Assembly (NCBI GenBank): GCA_049323615.1
Contig: JBMOPD010000035.1
Location: 124,001 to 188,000, forward strand
Direction: 5' to 3'
DNA: 64,000 nucleotides
Source of the DNA: JBMOPD01 sp049323615
Lineage (GTDB): Bacteria > Bacillota > Desulfotomaculia > Desulfotomaculales > Desulfocucumaceae
Position numbers and translations under genes: made by a program. The notes beneath the pieces were generated by a model. That model had not been told where the DNA came from, ran no database searches, and was given only the letters and a program-made list of their open reading frames with translations. This document shows, piece by piece, positions 8,193-17,391 of this stretch (its first letter is position 1; each line of letters begins with the position of its first letter).

Positions 8193-9827
8193 CTACTTTT
8201 TCTTGCCCCATTCCCGTTCCCGTAATTCTATCCTCCGAATCTTACCACTGATGGTCTTGGGCAGAGACTCCACGAACTCTATTTTCCGCGGATACTTGTA
8301 CGGCGCGGTAACTTTCTTTACGTACTCCTGCAGTTCCTTAACCAAATCGTCAGACGGCTTATATCCCGGAGCCAGAACGACGAATGCCTTGACCACCTCG
8401 CCCCTGATCTCGTCAGGGCTCGATACCACGGCGGACTCGGCCACGGCGTCATGTTCGATCAGGGCGCTTTCCACCTCAAAGGGGCCGATGCGGTAACCGG
8501 CCGCCAGGATCACATCGTCGGCCCGGCCCACAAACCACAGGTACCCGTCTTCGTCCCGGTAGGCCCTGTCACCGGTAATATACCAGTCACCGCGATAAAC
8601 GCTGGCGGTTTTCTGGGGGTCTTTCCAGTATTCCTTGAAAAGCCCCACCGGCCGGACGGGTTTAACCCTGACGGCAATATCTCCTTCCTTGTTGGGGGGA
8701 AGGATATTGCCTTCCTCATCTATAACCTGTATGTCAAATCCCGGCGAGGGCTTGCCCATTGACCCGAAGCGCGGCTCTATACAGGCAAAACTGCCGACCA
8801 TCAGGACTGATTCGGTCTGCCCGTATCCGTCCCGTATGGTAAGCCCGGTGGCTTCCTTCCATACCTCGATCACTTCGGGGTTCAGGGGCTCGCCGGCACC
8901 CACGCAGTGCCTCAATTTGGGGTATTTATAAGCCTTCAGGTCCTCCAGAACCATCATGCGGTAGTTTGTGGGCGCGCCGCACATGGTGGTGATGGGGTAT
9001 TTACCGAGAAACTCCAGAGTTTTCTTGGTGTCAAACCGGGGAGAGTGGTGTACAAATATGGCTGCGCCGGCGTTCCACGGCCCAAAGAAAGAACTCCAGG
9101 CCGCCTTGGCCCAGCCGGTGTCGCTGAGGTTCCAGTGCAGGTCGTCGGGGCGCAGGTCAATCCATAATATGCCGGTTATCCTGTGTCCGACGGGGTACGA
9201 GGCATGGGTATGCACGGTCATCTTGGGATATCCCGTGGTGCCCGAGGTAAAGTACAGTATGGCGTTGTCATCGCTGCGGGTATTGGCCGTCTCAAATTTG
9301 TCCGGGGCCGGGGCAAACAGGTCGGCAAAATTCAGCCACCCTTCCCTGGGCTCCCCGATAACAATCTTGGTCTTCACCCTGGGGCACTCGTTTATGACCT
9401 CGTCAACCCTTGGCGCAATGCTGTTGTCGGTAATGACGCAGACGGCGTCCGAGGCCTCAAAGCGATACTTGATGTCCTTGGCGGTCAGCTGGGTGGTGCC
9501 GGGGCTGATTACCGCCCCCATCCTCAGGCAGGCTACGTTTATGGTCCACCACTCCACCAGCCGGGGCAGTATTACGATAACCACGTCTCCCTGCCTTACC
9601 CCCTGGCCGGCCAGCATGTTGCAAATCTTGCGGGAATCGTCGCACACTTCACGGAAGGTCTTTTTGACCTCGTTGCCGAAGTCATCCACCCACCACATGG
9701 CCAGCTTTTTGGGGTCCTCGGCCCACTTGTCCAGCACATCCCGGGCAAAATTGAAGTACTCAGGCACCTCAAGTTTGAACTGGGCATAAGCCTTATCGTA
9801 GTCCATCATGTTATGCGGCTGGGTCAT
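8193..9827 (-). CDS. AMP-forming acyl-CoA synthetase (acetyl/medium-chain type)
   Basis: About 544 residues. It activates a carboxylate with ATP and CoA through an acyl-adenylate. The P-loop-like motif YFTSGTTGYPKM, the A5 motif GYGQTES, the TGDRAYRDEDGYLWFVGRADD hinge region (TGD near 420) and the C-terminal lysine motif PKTISGKIRR are all present, so it should be active. The chosen ATG has GAGGAGG six bases upstream; an in-frame TTG 15 bases earlier overlaps that site. Sequence character (YxNFARDVLDKWA, WWVDDFGNE) resembles the medium-chain/acetyl branch. Runs in series with a second synthetase. Confidence 0.93.
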   Translation of the reverse strand: MTQPHNMMDYDKAYAQFKLEVPEYFNFARDVLDKWAEDPKKLAMWWVDDFGNEVKKTFREVCDDSRKICNMLAGQGVRQGDVVIVILPRLVEWWTINVACLRMGAVISPGTTQLTAKDIKYRFEASDAVCVITDNSIAPRVDEVINECPRVKTKIVIGEPREGWLNFADLFAPAPDKFETANTRSDDNAILYFTSGTTGYPKMTVHTHASYPVGHRITGILWIDLRPDDLHWNLSDTGWAKAAWSSFFGPWNAGAAIFVHHSPRFDTKKTLEFLGKYPITTMCGAPTNYRMMVLEDLKAYKYPKLRHCVGAGEPLNPEVIEVWKEATGLTIRDGYGQTESVLMVGSFACIEPRFGSMGKPSPGFDIQVIDEEGNILPPNKEGDIAVRVKPVRPVGLFKEYWKDPQKTASVYRGDWYITGDRAYRDEDGYLWFVGRADDVILAAGYRIGPFEVESALIEHDAVAESAVVSSPDEIRGEVVKAFVVLAPGYKPSDDLVKELQEYVKKVTAPYKYPRKIEFVESLPKTISGKIRRIELREREWGKKK

Positions 9828-9861
9828 GTTCATCCTCCTCAAAACTTTTTATTATGCGGCC

Positions 9862-11523
9862 TTAAGCGGTTTCTATCTTGGCGTCCTTCTCCCGGCCCAG
9901 CATCTTGGTGGCCTGCTCCCTCAGCTTGTACTTCTGGATTTTTCCGCTGGCGGTGGTCGGGTACGCATCGGTAAACAGCACGAAAGCCGGTATCTTGATC
10001 CTGGAAATCTTGTCCCGGCAGTAATCCTTTATTTCCTCCTCGGTGGCGGTCTGGCCCTCCTTCAGCTGAATGAAGGCCACCACTTCCTCTCCGTATTTGG
10101 CGCTGGGCACACCCACCACCTGGACATCCTTAATCTTCGGATTGGTGTACAGAAATTCCTCAATCTCCCTGGGGTATATATTCTCCCCACCCCTGATGAT
10201 CATGTCCTTGAGGCGGCCCGTGATCTTGCAGTAACCGTTTTCATCCATCACCGCCAGGTCGCCCGTGTGCAGCCAGCCGTCGCCGTCTATGGCCGAAGCG
10301 GTGGCTTCGGGCATATTGTAGTAGCCCTTCATCACGTGGTAGCCCCTGGTGCACAGCTCGCCCTGCACTCCCGGCGGAACCGTTTCCCCGGTGGCCGGGT
10401 CCACGATCTTGACCTCCACGTTGGGCAGCGCCTTACCCACCGTGCTCACCCTGAGTTCAATGGGGTCGGTGGTCCTGGTCATGGTGATGCCCGGGGAGGC
10501 CTCGGTCTGCCCGTATGTAATGCAAATCTCCCTGGCGCCCATCTTGTTTACGACGGCCTTCATAACCTCGATGGGGCAGGGGGCGCCGGCCATTATTCCC
10601 GTCCTCAGGGACGATGTATCGTACGCTTTCTTTTCCATTTCCTCCAGTTCGGCGATAAACATGGTGGGCACCCCGTGAAGCGCGGTGCACCTCTCCTTCT
10701 CCACGGTTTCCAGCACCTTCTGGGCCTTGAAGGCCACCACGGGAATCATTGCGGCCCCGGAAACCACACAGGTAAGGGTGCCCAGAACGCAGCCGAAGCA
10801 GTGGAAGAACGGAACCGGTATGCAGAGCCTGTCTTTTTCAGAAAAGGCCATGCACTCGGCAAGGCTGAGGGCATTGCCGATCAGGTTTGTATGGGTGAGC
10901 ATGACTCCTTTGGGAAACCCGGTGGTTCCCGAAGTATACTGCATGTTAATCACATCATGGGGGTCCAGGGAAGCCTGGCGGGCCATCAGTTCTTCATCGC
11001 TTACCCCGTCGGCCATGGCCATCACCTCGTCCCAGGTGAACATGCCGGGGTGTTTTTCCTTGCCTATAAAAATGACGTTCTTCAGCAGGGGAAGCTTGGC
11101 CGACTTCAGTTCCCCGGGCCTGCACTCCTTCAGTTCCGGACAAAGCTCGTATACCATGTCCAGGTATTCATTGCCGACAATCCCCGCAATTAAGACAAGC
11201 GTGGTGGAATCGGACTGCTTTAAGAGATAGTCCAGCTCAAAGGCTCGGTAATTTGTATTTACGGTAACCAGCACCGCTCCCATCTTGCCGGTGGAAAACT
11301 GGGCAATCACCCACTCCGGAACATTGTTGGCCCAGATGGATATCTTGTCACCCTTATTCAGGCCCAGTTTCATGAACCCCTTGGCCGCCCTGTTGCAGAC
11401 CTGGCGAAACTGTTCGTAGCTGTACCTGATGCCCAGGTCCGGGTAAACCAGCGCGTCGTTATTGGGAAACCTGGAGGCCATCCCATCCACCAGTCCCCCG
11501 ATGGTTATCTTACCTACTTCCAT
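9862..11523 (-). CDS. AMP-forming acyl-CoA synthetase
   Basis: 553 residues with the full family motif set: MQYTSGTTGFPKGVMLTH (A3), YGQTEASPG (A5), TGDLAVMDENGYCKITGR (A7/A8) and PTTASGKIQKYKLRE with the catalytic lysine near the end. A strong AGGAGGCGAG site precedes the ATG. Only 35 bases separate it from the next synthetase, so the two form an operon with the winged-helix gene upstream. Resembles the FadD3/AcsM-like branch; acyl chain specificity cannot be read here. Confidence 0.93.
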   Translation of the reverse strand: MEVGKITIGGLVDGMASRFPNNDALVYPDLGIRYSYEQFRQVCNRAAKGFMKLGLNKGDKISIWANNVPEWVIAQFSTGKMGAVLVTVNTNYRAFELDYLLKQSDSTTLVLIAGIVGNEYLDMVYELCPELKECRPGELKSAKLPLLKNVIFIGKEKHPGMFTWDEVMAMADGVSDEELMARQASLDPHDVINMQYTSGTTGFPKGVMLTHTNLIGNALSLAECMAFSEKDRLCIPVPFFHCFGCVLGTLTCVVSGAAMIPVVAFKAQKVLETVEKERCTALHGVPTMFIAELEEMEKKAYDTSSLRTGIMAGAPCPIEVMKAVVNKMGAREICITYGQTEASPGITMTRTTDPIELRVSTVGKALPNVEVKIVDPATGETVPPGVQGELCTRGYHVMKGYYNMPEATASAIDGDGWLHTGDLAVMDENGYCKITGRLKDMIIRGGENIYPREIEEFLYTNPKIKDVQVVGVPSAKYGEEVVAFIQLKEGQTATEEEIKDYCRDKISRIKIPAFVLFTDAYPTTASGKIQKYKLREQATKMLGREKDAKIETA

Positions 11524-11587
11524 TAACTCGCCTCCTTTTGACTTGTCTGTCTCAGCGCAACCCCGGCCGCGCCTGCGCCGGCAGCAA

Positions 11588-11863
11588 TCAGACCCCCTGG
11601 CACCACTTCCGGAAAGGATCCCTGATGCCTATATACTGGCGCTTTCCCGCCATCCTCTCAACACAGCCGGCCTTAACCAGTTCGTCAATCAGCGCGTTCA
11701 CAATCTCCTCCTGAAGGCCAAAATGTTCGGCGATTTCCCGGGGGGTATGCTTTCCCTTTTTTAAAAGCATTACAATTGCTTCCTTGGCTAAGGTCCTCTG
11801 ATTTCTGTTAACCGGCCCGTTGATTGGAATATAGCCCTCCCTCTCCTTCCTGATTCCGCCCAT
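11588..11863 (-). CDS. Small winged-helix DNA-binding protein
   Basis: 91 residues. Residues 20-75 form a clear winged helix-turn-helix: AKEAIVMLLKKGKHTPREIAEHFG, then the recognition helix EEIVNALIDELVKAGCVERM and a wing. It lies directly upstream of two acyl-CoA synthetase genes in the same direction, so it may be a local regulator of fatty- or aromatic-acid activation. No ligand domain is present. Family (MarR-like, FaeA-like) unresolved. Confidence 0.75.
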   Translation of the reverse strand: MGGIRKEREGYIPINGPVNRNQRTLAKEAIVMLLKKGKHTPREIAEHFGLQEEIVNALIDELVKAGCVERMAGKRQYIGIRDPFRKWCQGV

Positions 11864-11981
11864 AGATTACCTCCAAACAAAAAAATGAATACAAATACTG
11901 ACAACCATTTTATTTAAGTTTCGGCAGTCATCTATTTTCCCGGCCTGAATTTACCCCCCTTGTTCGATAAATATGAATGTT

Positions 11982-11997
11982 GCAAAATTTATGGCAT
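11982..11997 (-). promoter_or_regulatory. Weak sigma-54-like promoter
   Basis: On the minus strand TGCCAT, five bases, TTGCA approximates the -24/-12 consensus TGGCAC-N5-TTGCA, but the essential GG is GC here. It sits between the sigma-54 activator gene and the winged-helix/acyl-CoA synthetase operon. The 11864-12162 gap holds nothing else I can support. Confidence 0.3.
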
Positions 11998-12162
11998 ATT
12001 TGTAATCGGGCGGCTGAGGTTGTCTTTTTTTTACCTGAATGGTTAAATACGGGGCTGACTGGTCACTCTAAACAGCCCCCCGGGAGTCCGGAAGCAAAAA
12101 ACCTTGTTAACATTCCTTTACATAATTTATATCTAAATGTATACATTCCGTGCGCCTTGATA

Positions 12163-13599
12163 TCACGTCAGGCCGAGTTTTACCAACTTCTTATAAAGTC
12201 CGGGGCGGGATATACCTAGCATCTGAGCGGTCCTGGCCTTGTTGCCGCGGCTGATCATCAAGGCCTGCAGTATCACCAGCCTTTCCATCTGGTCCATAAT
12301 TTGCTCCAGGGTCTGACCCTTTTTGAGGGCCGAAGCTATGTTGGCCACAGGATTATGTCCGTTTTTCTCCCCGTTGAACACTGCCTGGTCCAGAAGCTCC
12401 GGAGGCAGGTGGGACGGTAAAATAATGTTGCCCTCCAGGATATTAAAAGCCCTCTCGATAACATTTTCCAGTTCCCTGACGTTGCCGGGCCAGGTGTAAC
12501 GGTGGAATATTTTCTTTACCTCGGGGGAGATGCCGACCACCTTAAACTTGAAGGTCCGGTTAAACTTATCAATAAAACTGTCAACCATCGGAACTATATC
12601 TTCCCGGCGCTCCCTCAGGGGAGGGATACTGAGGTTAACCACATTAAGACGGTAGTACAGGTCCTCTCTGAATTTTTTATACTTTACAAGCTGTTCCAGG
12701 TTCACGTTGGTGGCCACCACCACCCGCACGTCTGAAATTATTGTCTTTCCGCCGCCAAGTTTCTGTATCTCCCTGTCCTGAATAAAGCGCAGCAATTTGG
12801 CCTGCAGGGGGAATGGCAGCTCACTTATCTCATCAAGAAAGACCGTGCCTTTATCGGCCAGTTCCAGTTTGCCCGCCTGCCCCCCTTTTTTGGAACCGGT
12901 AAAGGCGCCTTCCTCGTATCCGAAAAACTCGGATTCCAGCAAATTTTCCGGTATGGCGGCACAGTTTATTTTCACAAAGGGGCCCGATCTTCTCAGGCTG
13001 GCGGCATGAATGGCCTGGGCAAACAGTTCCTTTCCGGTACCCGACTCTCCGGTCACCAGCACGTTGGAATTCCTGGGCGCTATCTTCAGCAGGGTCTCCT
13101 TGAGGTCAATCATCTGGGGGCTGTTCCCGACAATATCGTCAACGGTGTATTTTACGGTATATCCGTGCCGGCAGGCCGCCTTTTTCCCCCTGCCAGCGGC
13201 GTTACTTATTTCCGCGGGGTACTGGGGACTGAGGAATGTAACCTTGGCCAGGGCGCCGGCGATTTTGCCGTTTTCTATAATCGGTATGTAGTCAACCAGC
13301 ACGCTTCTGCCCTCAATTACCTGGATTTTGCCGAACTCAGGGCTACCGGTTTTAAGCACCCTGGCCATCCGCCGGAAATATCGGCAGGTTTCACTGATGG
13401 GCCGGCCTATAAAATGGCCGGGGCTTTTATGGAGCACATCAACCAGCGACTCGCTTATTTGCCCGACGATCCCCTCGCTGTTTACAACCACCAGGGCCTC
13501 ATGCCGGTTGTCAAATATAGTCTGCAACAATCTTTCAGCCGGTATGCCTCCGGCTGAAGGGGGATTTTCAACAGGTGAAATTCGTTCCCGGTGCAGCAC
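12163..13599 (-). CDS. PAS-domain sigma-54-dependent activator
   Basis: 478 residues. A PAS sensor (about 25-135), an AAA+ domain (about 155-385) with Walker A GESGTGKE, Walker B GTVFLDEI and arginine-finger region YYRLNVV, and a C-terminal Fis-type HTH ending ARTAQMLGISRPGLYKKLVKLG. The sigma-54-contacting loop reads GAFTGSKKGG rather than the usual GAFTGA; this Ser variant occurs in functional Firmicute activators. It is flanked by acyl-CoA synthetase genes on both sides, all on the same strand, so it probably controls them in response to a small-molecule ligand of the PAS domain. Confidence 0.93.
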   Translation of the reverse strand: MLHRERISPVENPPSAGGIPAERLLQTIFDNRHEALVVVNSEGIVGQISESLVDVLHKSPGHFIGRPISETCRYFRRMARVLKTGSPEFGKIQVIEGRSVLVDYIPIIENGKIAGALAKVTFLSPQYPAEISNAAGRGKKAACRHGYTVKYTVDDIVGNSPQMIDLKETLLKIAPRNSNVLVTGESGTGKELFAQAIHAASLRRSGPFVKINCAAIPENLLESEFFGYEEGAFTGSKKGGQAGKLELADKGTVFLDEISELPFPLQAKLLRFIQDREIQKLGGGKTIISDVRVVVATNVNLEQLVKYKKFREDLYYRLNVVNLSIPPLRERREDIVPMVDSFIDKFNRTFKFKVVGISPEVKKIFHRYTWPGNVRELENVIERAFNILEGNIILPSHLPPELLDQAVFNGEKNGHNPVANIASALKKGQTLEQIMDQMERLVILQALMISRGNKARTAQMLGISRPGLYKKLVKLGLT

Positions 13600-13751
13600 T
13601 TTATCACCGCCGGAATTTTTTTATTATACTGAATATTTTATAAATACTATACAATAATTTTACACCAAAAGTATTCAGTTGTTAACACTTTTAGTGTAAA
13701 TTTTTATATCATCCCGTCGGGTAAGTTAAAATGGCGCCTATGCCATCAATG

Positions 13752-13781
13752 AATATGCGGCCTCACCGGAGGCCGCATATT
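13752..13781 (-). terminator. Hairpin between acyl-CoA synthetase and activator genes
   Basis: A 13-bp perfect stem (13752-13764 with 13769-13781, core GCGGCCTC/GAGGCCGC) and a 4-base loop, 13 bases past the synthetase stop codon. T-rich flanks are on the plus side only. Confidence 0.6.
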
Positions 13782-13793
13782 TTATTTTGTCAA

Positions 13794-15398
13794 TCAGTTG
13801 ACCTTCTTTTCGTGCCCTTTCCATTCCTTCTCCCGGAGGCGGTATTTCATTATCTTGCCGGTGGAGGTTTTGGGCAGTTCACCGAATTCAACATGCTTTG
13901 GCACCTTGAACCTGGCTATGCGTTCCCGGCAAAAGTTTACAATGTCCTCGGCGGTGGGGTTTGTGCCGGGCTTGGGCACCACAAAGGCCTTCGGCACCTC
14001 GCCCCACTTGGGGTCCGGGACGGCCACCACGGCCACCTCCATCACGTCGGGGTGCTGGTAAATTACATTTTCCACCTCCACGGTGGAGATGTTCTCACCG
14101 CCGCTGATGATTATATCCTTCATCCGGTCCTTGATCTCAACGTAGCCGTTGGGGTGCTTCACGGCCAGGTCCCCGCTGTGGAACCACCCTCCCCGGAAGG
14201 CCTCCTCGGTGTCCTTGGGCTGCTTGTAGTAGCCCAGCATGACGTTGTTGCCGCGCATGACAATCTCACCGATGGTCATTCCGTCGGCCGGGATTTCGGC
14301 CATGTCGGCCGGATTGACCACGGTCATAAATTCCGCATTGATGTACGGAACTCCCTGTCGGGCCTTGATCCTGGCCCTCTCTTCGGCGTCCAGGGCGTCC
14401 CACTCCCTCTGCCACTCACAGATGCTGTGGGGGCCGTAGACCTCGGTGAGGCCGTACACCTGGGTAACCACCGCCCCGATGGATTCCATGTTTTTTATCA
14501 CCGTCGGGGCCGGGGGCGCTCCGGCGGTTATGACGTTCAGCGTGGTCTTCATTTTGCATTCCTTGGCCCTGGGATAACCGGCCATGGCGATAAGCACGGT
14601 GGGGGCGGCGCACAGGTGGCTTACGCCCTCCTGCTCTACCAGGCGGTAAATTTCCTCGGGCACCACCCTGCGCAGGCAGACATGGGTGGCCCCGATAGCC
14701 GTCACAGCCCACGGAAAGCACCACCCGTTGCAGTGGAACATGGGCAGGGTCCACAGGTAGACGGAATCCGAAGTCATTTTGTGCTCCATGACCTCTCCCA
14801 CGGCGTTCAGGTAGGCCCCCCGGTGGCTGTACATAACCCCCTTGGGCAGGCCGGTGGTCCCGCTGGTATAATTAATGGTTATGTTTTCAAGCTCATCCTC
14901 TGCGGGGCAGGGGAATGGGCGGGGGTCCCCGGTCAGCAGGAACTCCTCGTATTCAGGCCCGTCGAGGGGCTTTTCAGCAACCCCGTCGCAAATATTGACG
15001 ATGGTTTTAATGTTGGGTATCTCTCCCTTAATCTGGTCGATCAGCCCGGCAAACTCGGCATCCACGAACAGTGCCCGGGAATCCGAATGGTTCAGTATAT
15101 ATGCAATCTCCCTGGAAGACAGCCTGATGTTTATGCTAACCAGCACCCCTCCCAGCAGCGGGACCCCGAAGTGGGCCTCAAGCATCGGCGGAGTGTTCGG
15201 GCAGAGAAAGGCAACCTTGTCGCCTTTGCCGGTACCCAACTTGCCCAGAGCGCTGGCCAGCCTGTTCACCCGCTCGTAAAACTGGGCATAGGTAAAGCGC
15301 CTGTCGTTGTACACCACCGCAGTCTTGCCGGGGAACACCGCGGCGCTTCTCCTCAGAAAACTTACCGGGGTCAGCGGTTCATAATAAACAGCCCTCAT
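13794..15398 (-). CDS. AMP-forming acyl-CoA synthetase (third copy)
   Basis: 534 residues with NYTSGTTGLPKGVMYSHRG, VYGLTEVYGPH, HSGDLAVKHPNGYVEIKDRMKD and PKTSTGKIMKYRLREKEW including the catalytic Lys. The motif PMFHCNGWCFPW is characteristic of the medium/long-chain fatty acid and methylthiopropanoate (DmdB-like) branch. AAAGGAG precedes the ATG. It has its own terminator and lies upstream of the sigma-54 activator. Confidence 0.93.
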   Translation of the reverse strand: MRAVYYEPLTPVSFLRRSAAVFPGKTAVVYNDRRFTYAQFYERVNRLASALGKLGTGKGDKVAFLCPNTPPMLEAHFGVPLLGGVLVSINIRLSSREIAYILNHSDSRALFVDAEFAGLIDQIKGEIPNIKTIVNICDGVAEKPLDGPEYEEFLLTGDPRPFPCPAEDELENITINYTSGTTGLPKGVMYSHRGAYLNAVGEVMEHKMTSDSVYLWTLPMFHCNGWCFPWAVTAIGATHVCLRRVVPEEIYRLVEQEGVSHLCAAPTVLIAMAGYPRAKECKMKTTLNVITAGAPPAPTVIKNMESIGAVVTQVYGLTEVYGPHSICEWQREWDALDAEERARIKARQGVPYINAEFMTVVNPADMAEIPADGMTIGEIVMRGNNVMLGYYKQPKDTEEAFRGGWFHSGDLAVKHPNGYVEIKDRMKDIIISGGENISTVEVENVIYQHPDVMEVAVVAVPDPKWGEVPKAFVVPKPGTNPTAEDIVNFCRERIARFKVPKHVEFGELPKTSTGKIMKYRLREKEWKGHEKKVN

Positions 15399-15608
15399 GA
15401 TTATTCTCCTTTCCTCTTTAACAATTTCACAGCGGCATCACAATAAAATAGCACAATATATACAAATTATTTGAAATATCTAATTTTCTCAATATTCAAC
15501 GGGATAAAAAAGATTCCTGCCACAAAACCAAAAAATAAAAATGAAAAGGCCTGGAAATAATCGGGCTTTTTCCCGGACGGCATCATCAATATAAGGATAT
15601 TACAGGTG

Positions 15609-16562
15609 TCAGAATTCGTTTGTATCACCCATTGTGTAATACCATTCCCGTGAAAACTCAGGCGCATTTTTCAGCGGCCGGCAGCCAAAATAGTATACAA
15701 ACCCGCTTTCCTTAAACCCCATCCCCCTGATGCAGTGAAAAAAAACGCTTCCAGCCGTCAGCCGGATCCGCACACACCCCGCTTCACCGTAATATCCCAG
15801 GGCAAAACCGACCAGTTCCCGAAAACTGTTGACGTCTTCGGCCAGAACGTCCACTATGTCAACGCATGTTTCACCGGCCCCGGCCGGCAAGCGGGCAATA
15901 ATGTAGCCACCGGGCCCTGCCCCTCCTGCCGCCATAAAAATTCTGTATCTGTTTTCCGGGTGTTCTACAAATCTCCAGTTAATATACTCTTTGTCCCTGA
16001 CTGCCAGGATGCTTGACCTGATTGCCCCCCGGGCAACTTTATCCCAGAGCGGGTCAAAATCATTTCCAGCCGAATCCACCTCGTAAACATCCATCAGGTT
16101 TTCCCCGCCGCCGGCGCCGCCACAGCCCCAGCAGACCAGGGCTCTACATCCATGGACAAAATCCCATCCAAGGGTCTTTTCAAATCCGTGCTTGCTGTGT
16201 TCCGTGGGAAAACCGTAAATTATTCTTACCCCGCGCTCCTCCGCCCGGTGGTACAGGCTTCTCCCCAGGGCGCTGAAGACCCCCCGGTAGCGGTAATCCG
16301 GGTGGGTGACGGCCACATCGGACAGGGCCCCCAAAACAATTTCCCCTCCCGCCCACAGTTTTACGGGCACAAGCCCGTAAACCCCGATCAGTTTCTCCCC
16401 GTCCCATGCGGTTTCGATCATCGACGGGCCCGCGGGATTGGCCAGGTTGAGCCAGCGCCAGTAGTCCGCCGACATGCTCACCGGATGGACAAAGTTGTAC
16501 AAATCCAGGTAACTGCCCTCGTCTCCCGGCTGAAAGGGCCGCATCAGGAAAGAATGACCCAT
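15609..16562 (-). CDS. GNAT-family N-acetyltransferase (Eis-like N-domain)
   Basis: 317 residues from the ATG at 16562, which has GGAGGAGAAGG just upstream; a longer start at 16613 is less likely. The GNAT core is at about residues 5-150, with the acetyl-CoA loop in VTHPDYRYRGVFSALGRSL (RYRGVFSALG near 95). The C-terminal half has a further domain ending in HCIRGMGFKESGFVYYFG, similar to a second degenerate GNAT repeat. Acceptor unknown. The preceding region 15399-15608 is AT-rich and holds no convincing gene. Confidence 0.8.
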   Translation of the reverse strand: MGHSFLMRPFQPGDEGSYLDLYNFVHPVSMSADYWRWLNLANPAGPSMIETAWDGEKLIGVYGLVPVKLWAGGEIVLGALSDVAVTHPDYRYRGVFSALGRSLYHRAEERGVRIIYGFPTEHSKHGFEKTLGWDFVHGCRALVCWGCGGAGGGENLMDVYEVDSAGNDFDPLWDKVARGAIRSSILAVRDKEYINWRFVEHPENRYRIFMAAGGAGPGGYIIARLPAGAGETCVDIVDVLAEDVNSFRELVGFALGYYGEAGCVRIRLTAGSVFFHCIRGMGFKESGFVYYFGCRPLKNAPEFSREWYYTMGDTNEF

Positions 16563-16639
16563 ATCCTTCTCCTCCCGCAGGGGAACCCCATACATAAAAA
16601 TATTCCCCACCACCCGTTGCAGTGAGGAATTTTTTAAAC

Positions 16640-17233
16640 CTACAGTTTTCTTTTTATCAATATAAGCGCTGCCATGTATATCACCAGGGCCGCCCCGGCT
16701 ATGTAAGGCAGGTGAGCGCCGGTGAACTTCATTACCGCCTGCCAGCTGCGTGAAAAGTAGTATCCTATGGCGATATTGAAAGACGCCCAGACCAAAGCGA
16801 AAATGCTGTTGTAAAGTAAAAAACGACCGGGACTCAACCTGCTCATTCCGGCCAAATACGGTGTCAGGTTGCTGGCCATGGGCACGAACCGGCCGAATAT
16901 AATAAAGGCCGAAGCGGACTGCTCCATCCAGGACCTGGCCTTCTCCAGCTTGTCATGATTTACTTTAAATACCCTCTCAAATTTGCTGAAAAAGGGCTCA
17001 CCCACTGTCCTCCCGATAAAATACGCGGCGGTTGCCCCCACGTTAAAACCGGTTACCGCCAGGATGAGAGTGCCCTGATAATTAAGCCTGCCGTCGTTGA
17101 TCAAGACCCCGGCCAAAACCAGCATAACCCCACCGGGGAAGGGAACTCCCAGGGCTTCAATAACGGTCCCCAGAAATACTCCCCAAAGCCCGAGTTCGCC
17201 AAGAAAGTCATACGCCGTGCTGTCCGTAATCAC
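16640..17233 (-). CDS. DedA-family membrane protein
   Basis: 197 residues with five or six hydrophobic segments. Family hallmarks are GVPFPGGVMLVLAGVL, the motif FGRFVPMASNLTPYLAGMSR (F/Y-x-R-x-(I/V)P...R..T/AG) and the final tail of basic residues. DedA proteins are thought to be phospholipid or other substrate flippases/transporters involved in envelope homeostasis. GTG start with ggagg upstream. It stands alone. Confidence 0.9.
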   Translation of the reverse strand: MITDSTAYDFLGELGLWGVFLGTVIEALGVPFPGGVMLVLAGVLINDGRLNYQGTLILAVTGFNVGATAAYFIGRTVGEPFFSKFERVFKVNHDKLEKARSWMEQSASAFIIFGRFVPMASNLTPYLAGMSRLSPGRFLLYNSIFALVWASFNIAIGYYFSRSWQAVMKFTGAHLPYIAGAALVIYMAALILIKRKL

Positions 17234-17340
17234 CAGTCATCCCTCCCCGGTTATCATAACCACCAGGGAGGCGCATCAGTCGTCGGTCGTCAGACTTCAT
17301 TGTTTGATTGCGCATAAAATTTCAAGCCCCAGTCATTCTA

Positions 17341-17378
17341 ACTCCTGTCTCCTGTCTCCTGTATTCTGTCTCCTGACC
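17341..17378. repeat. Heptanucleotide tandem repeat array
   Basis: Four imperfect 7-base units of the type CTCCTGT, in the gap between the DedA and pyruvate kinase genes. A neighbouring GTCGTCG/GTCGTCA pair near 17281 has the same period. Confidence 0.75.
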
Positions 17379-17391
17379 ATTAAGACCGGCG

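Noticed and set aside
13731..15446. Long plus-strand open frames opposite the acyl-CoA synthetases (also near 9808 and 50752)
   Set aside because: They are antisense shadows of high-GC codon usage: no ribosome sites, low-complexity His/Gly-rich translation, and a real gene on the other strand.
15467..15667. A 66-residue minus-strand frame with a hydrophobic end, overlapping the 3' end of the GNAT gene
   Set aside because: No ribosome site and most of it overlaps a well supported gene; the hydrophobic stretch comes from AT-rich DNA.
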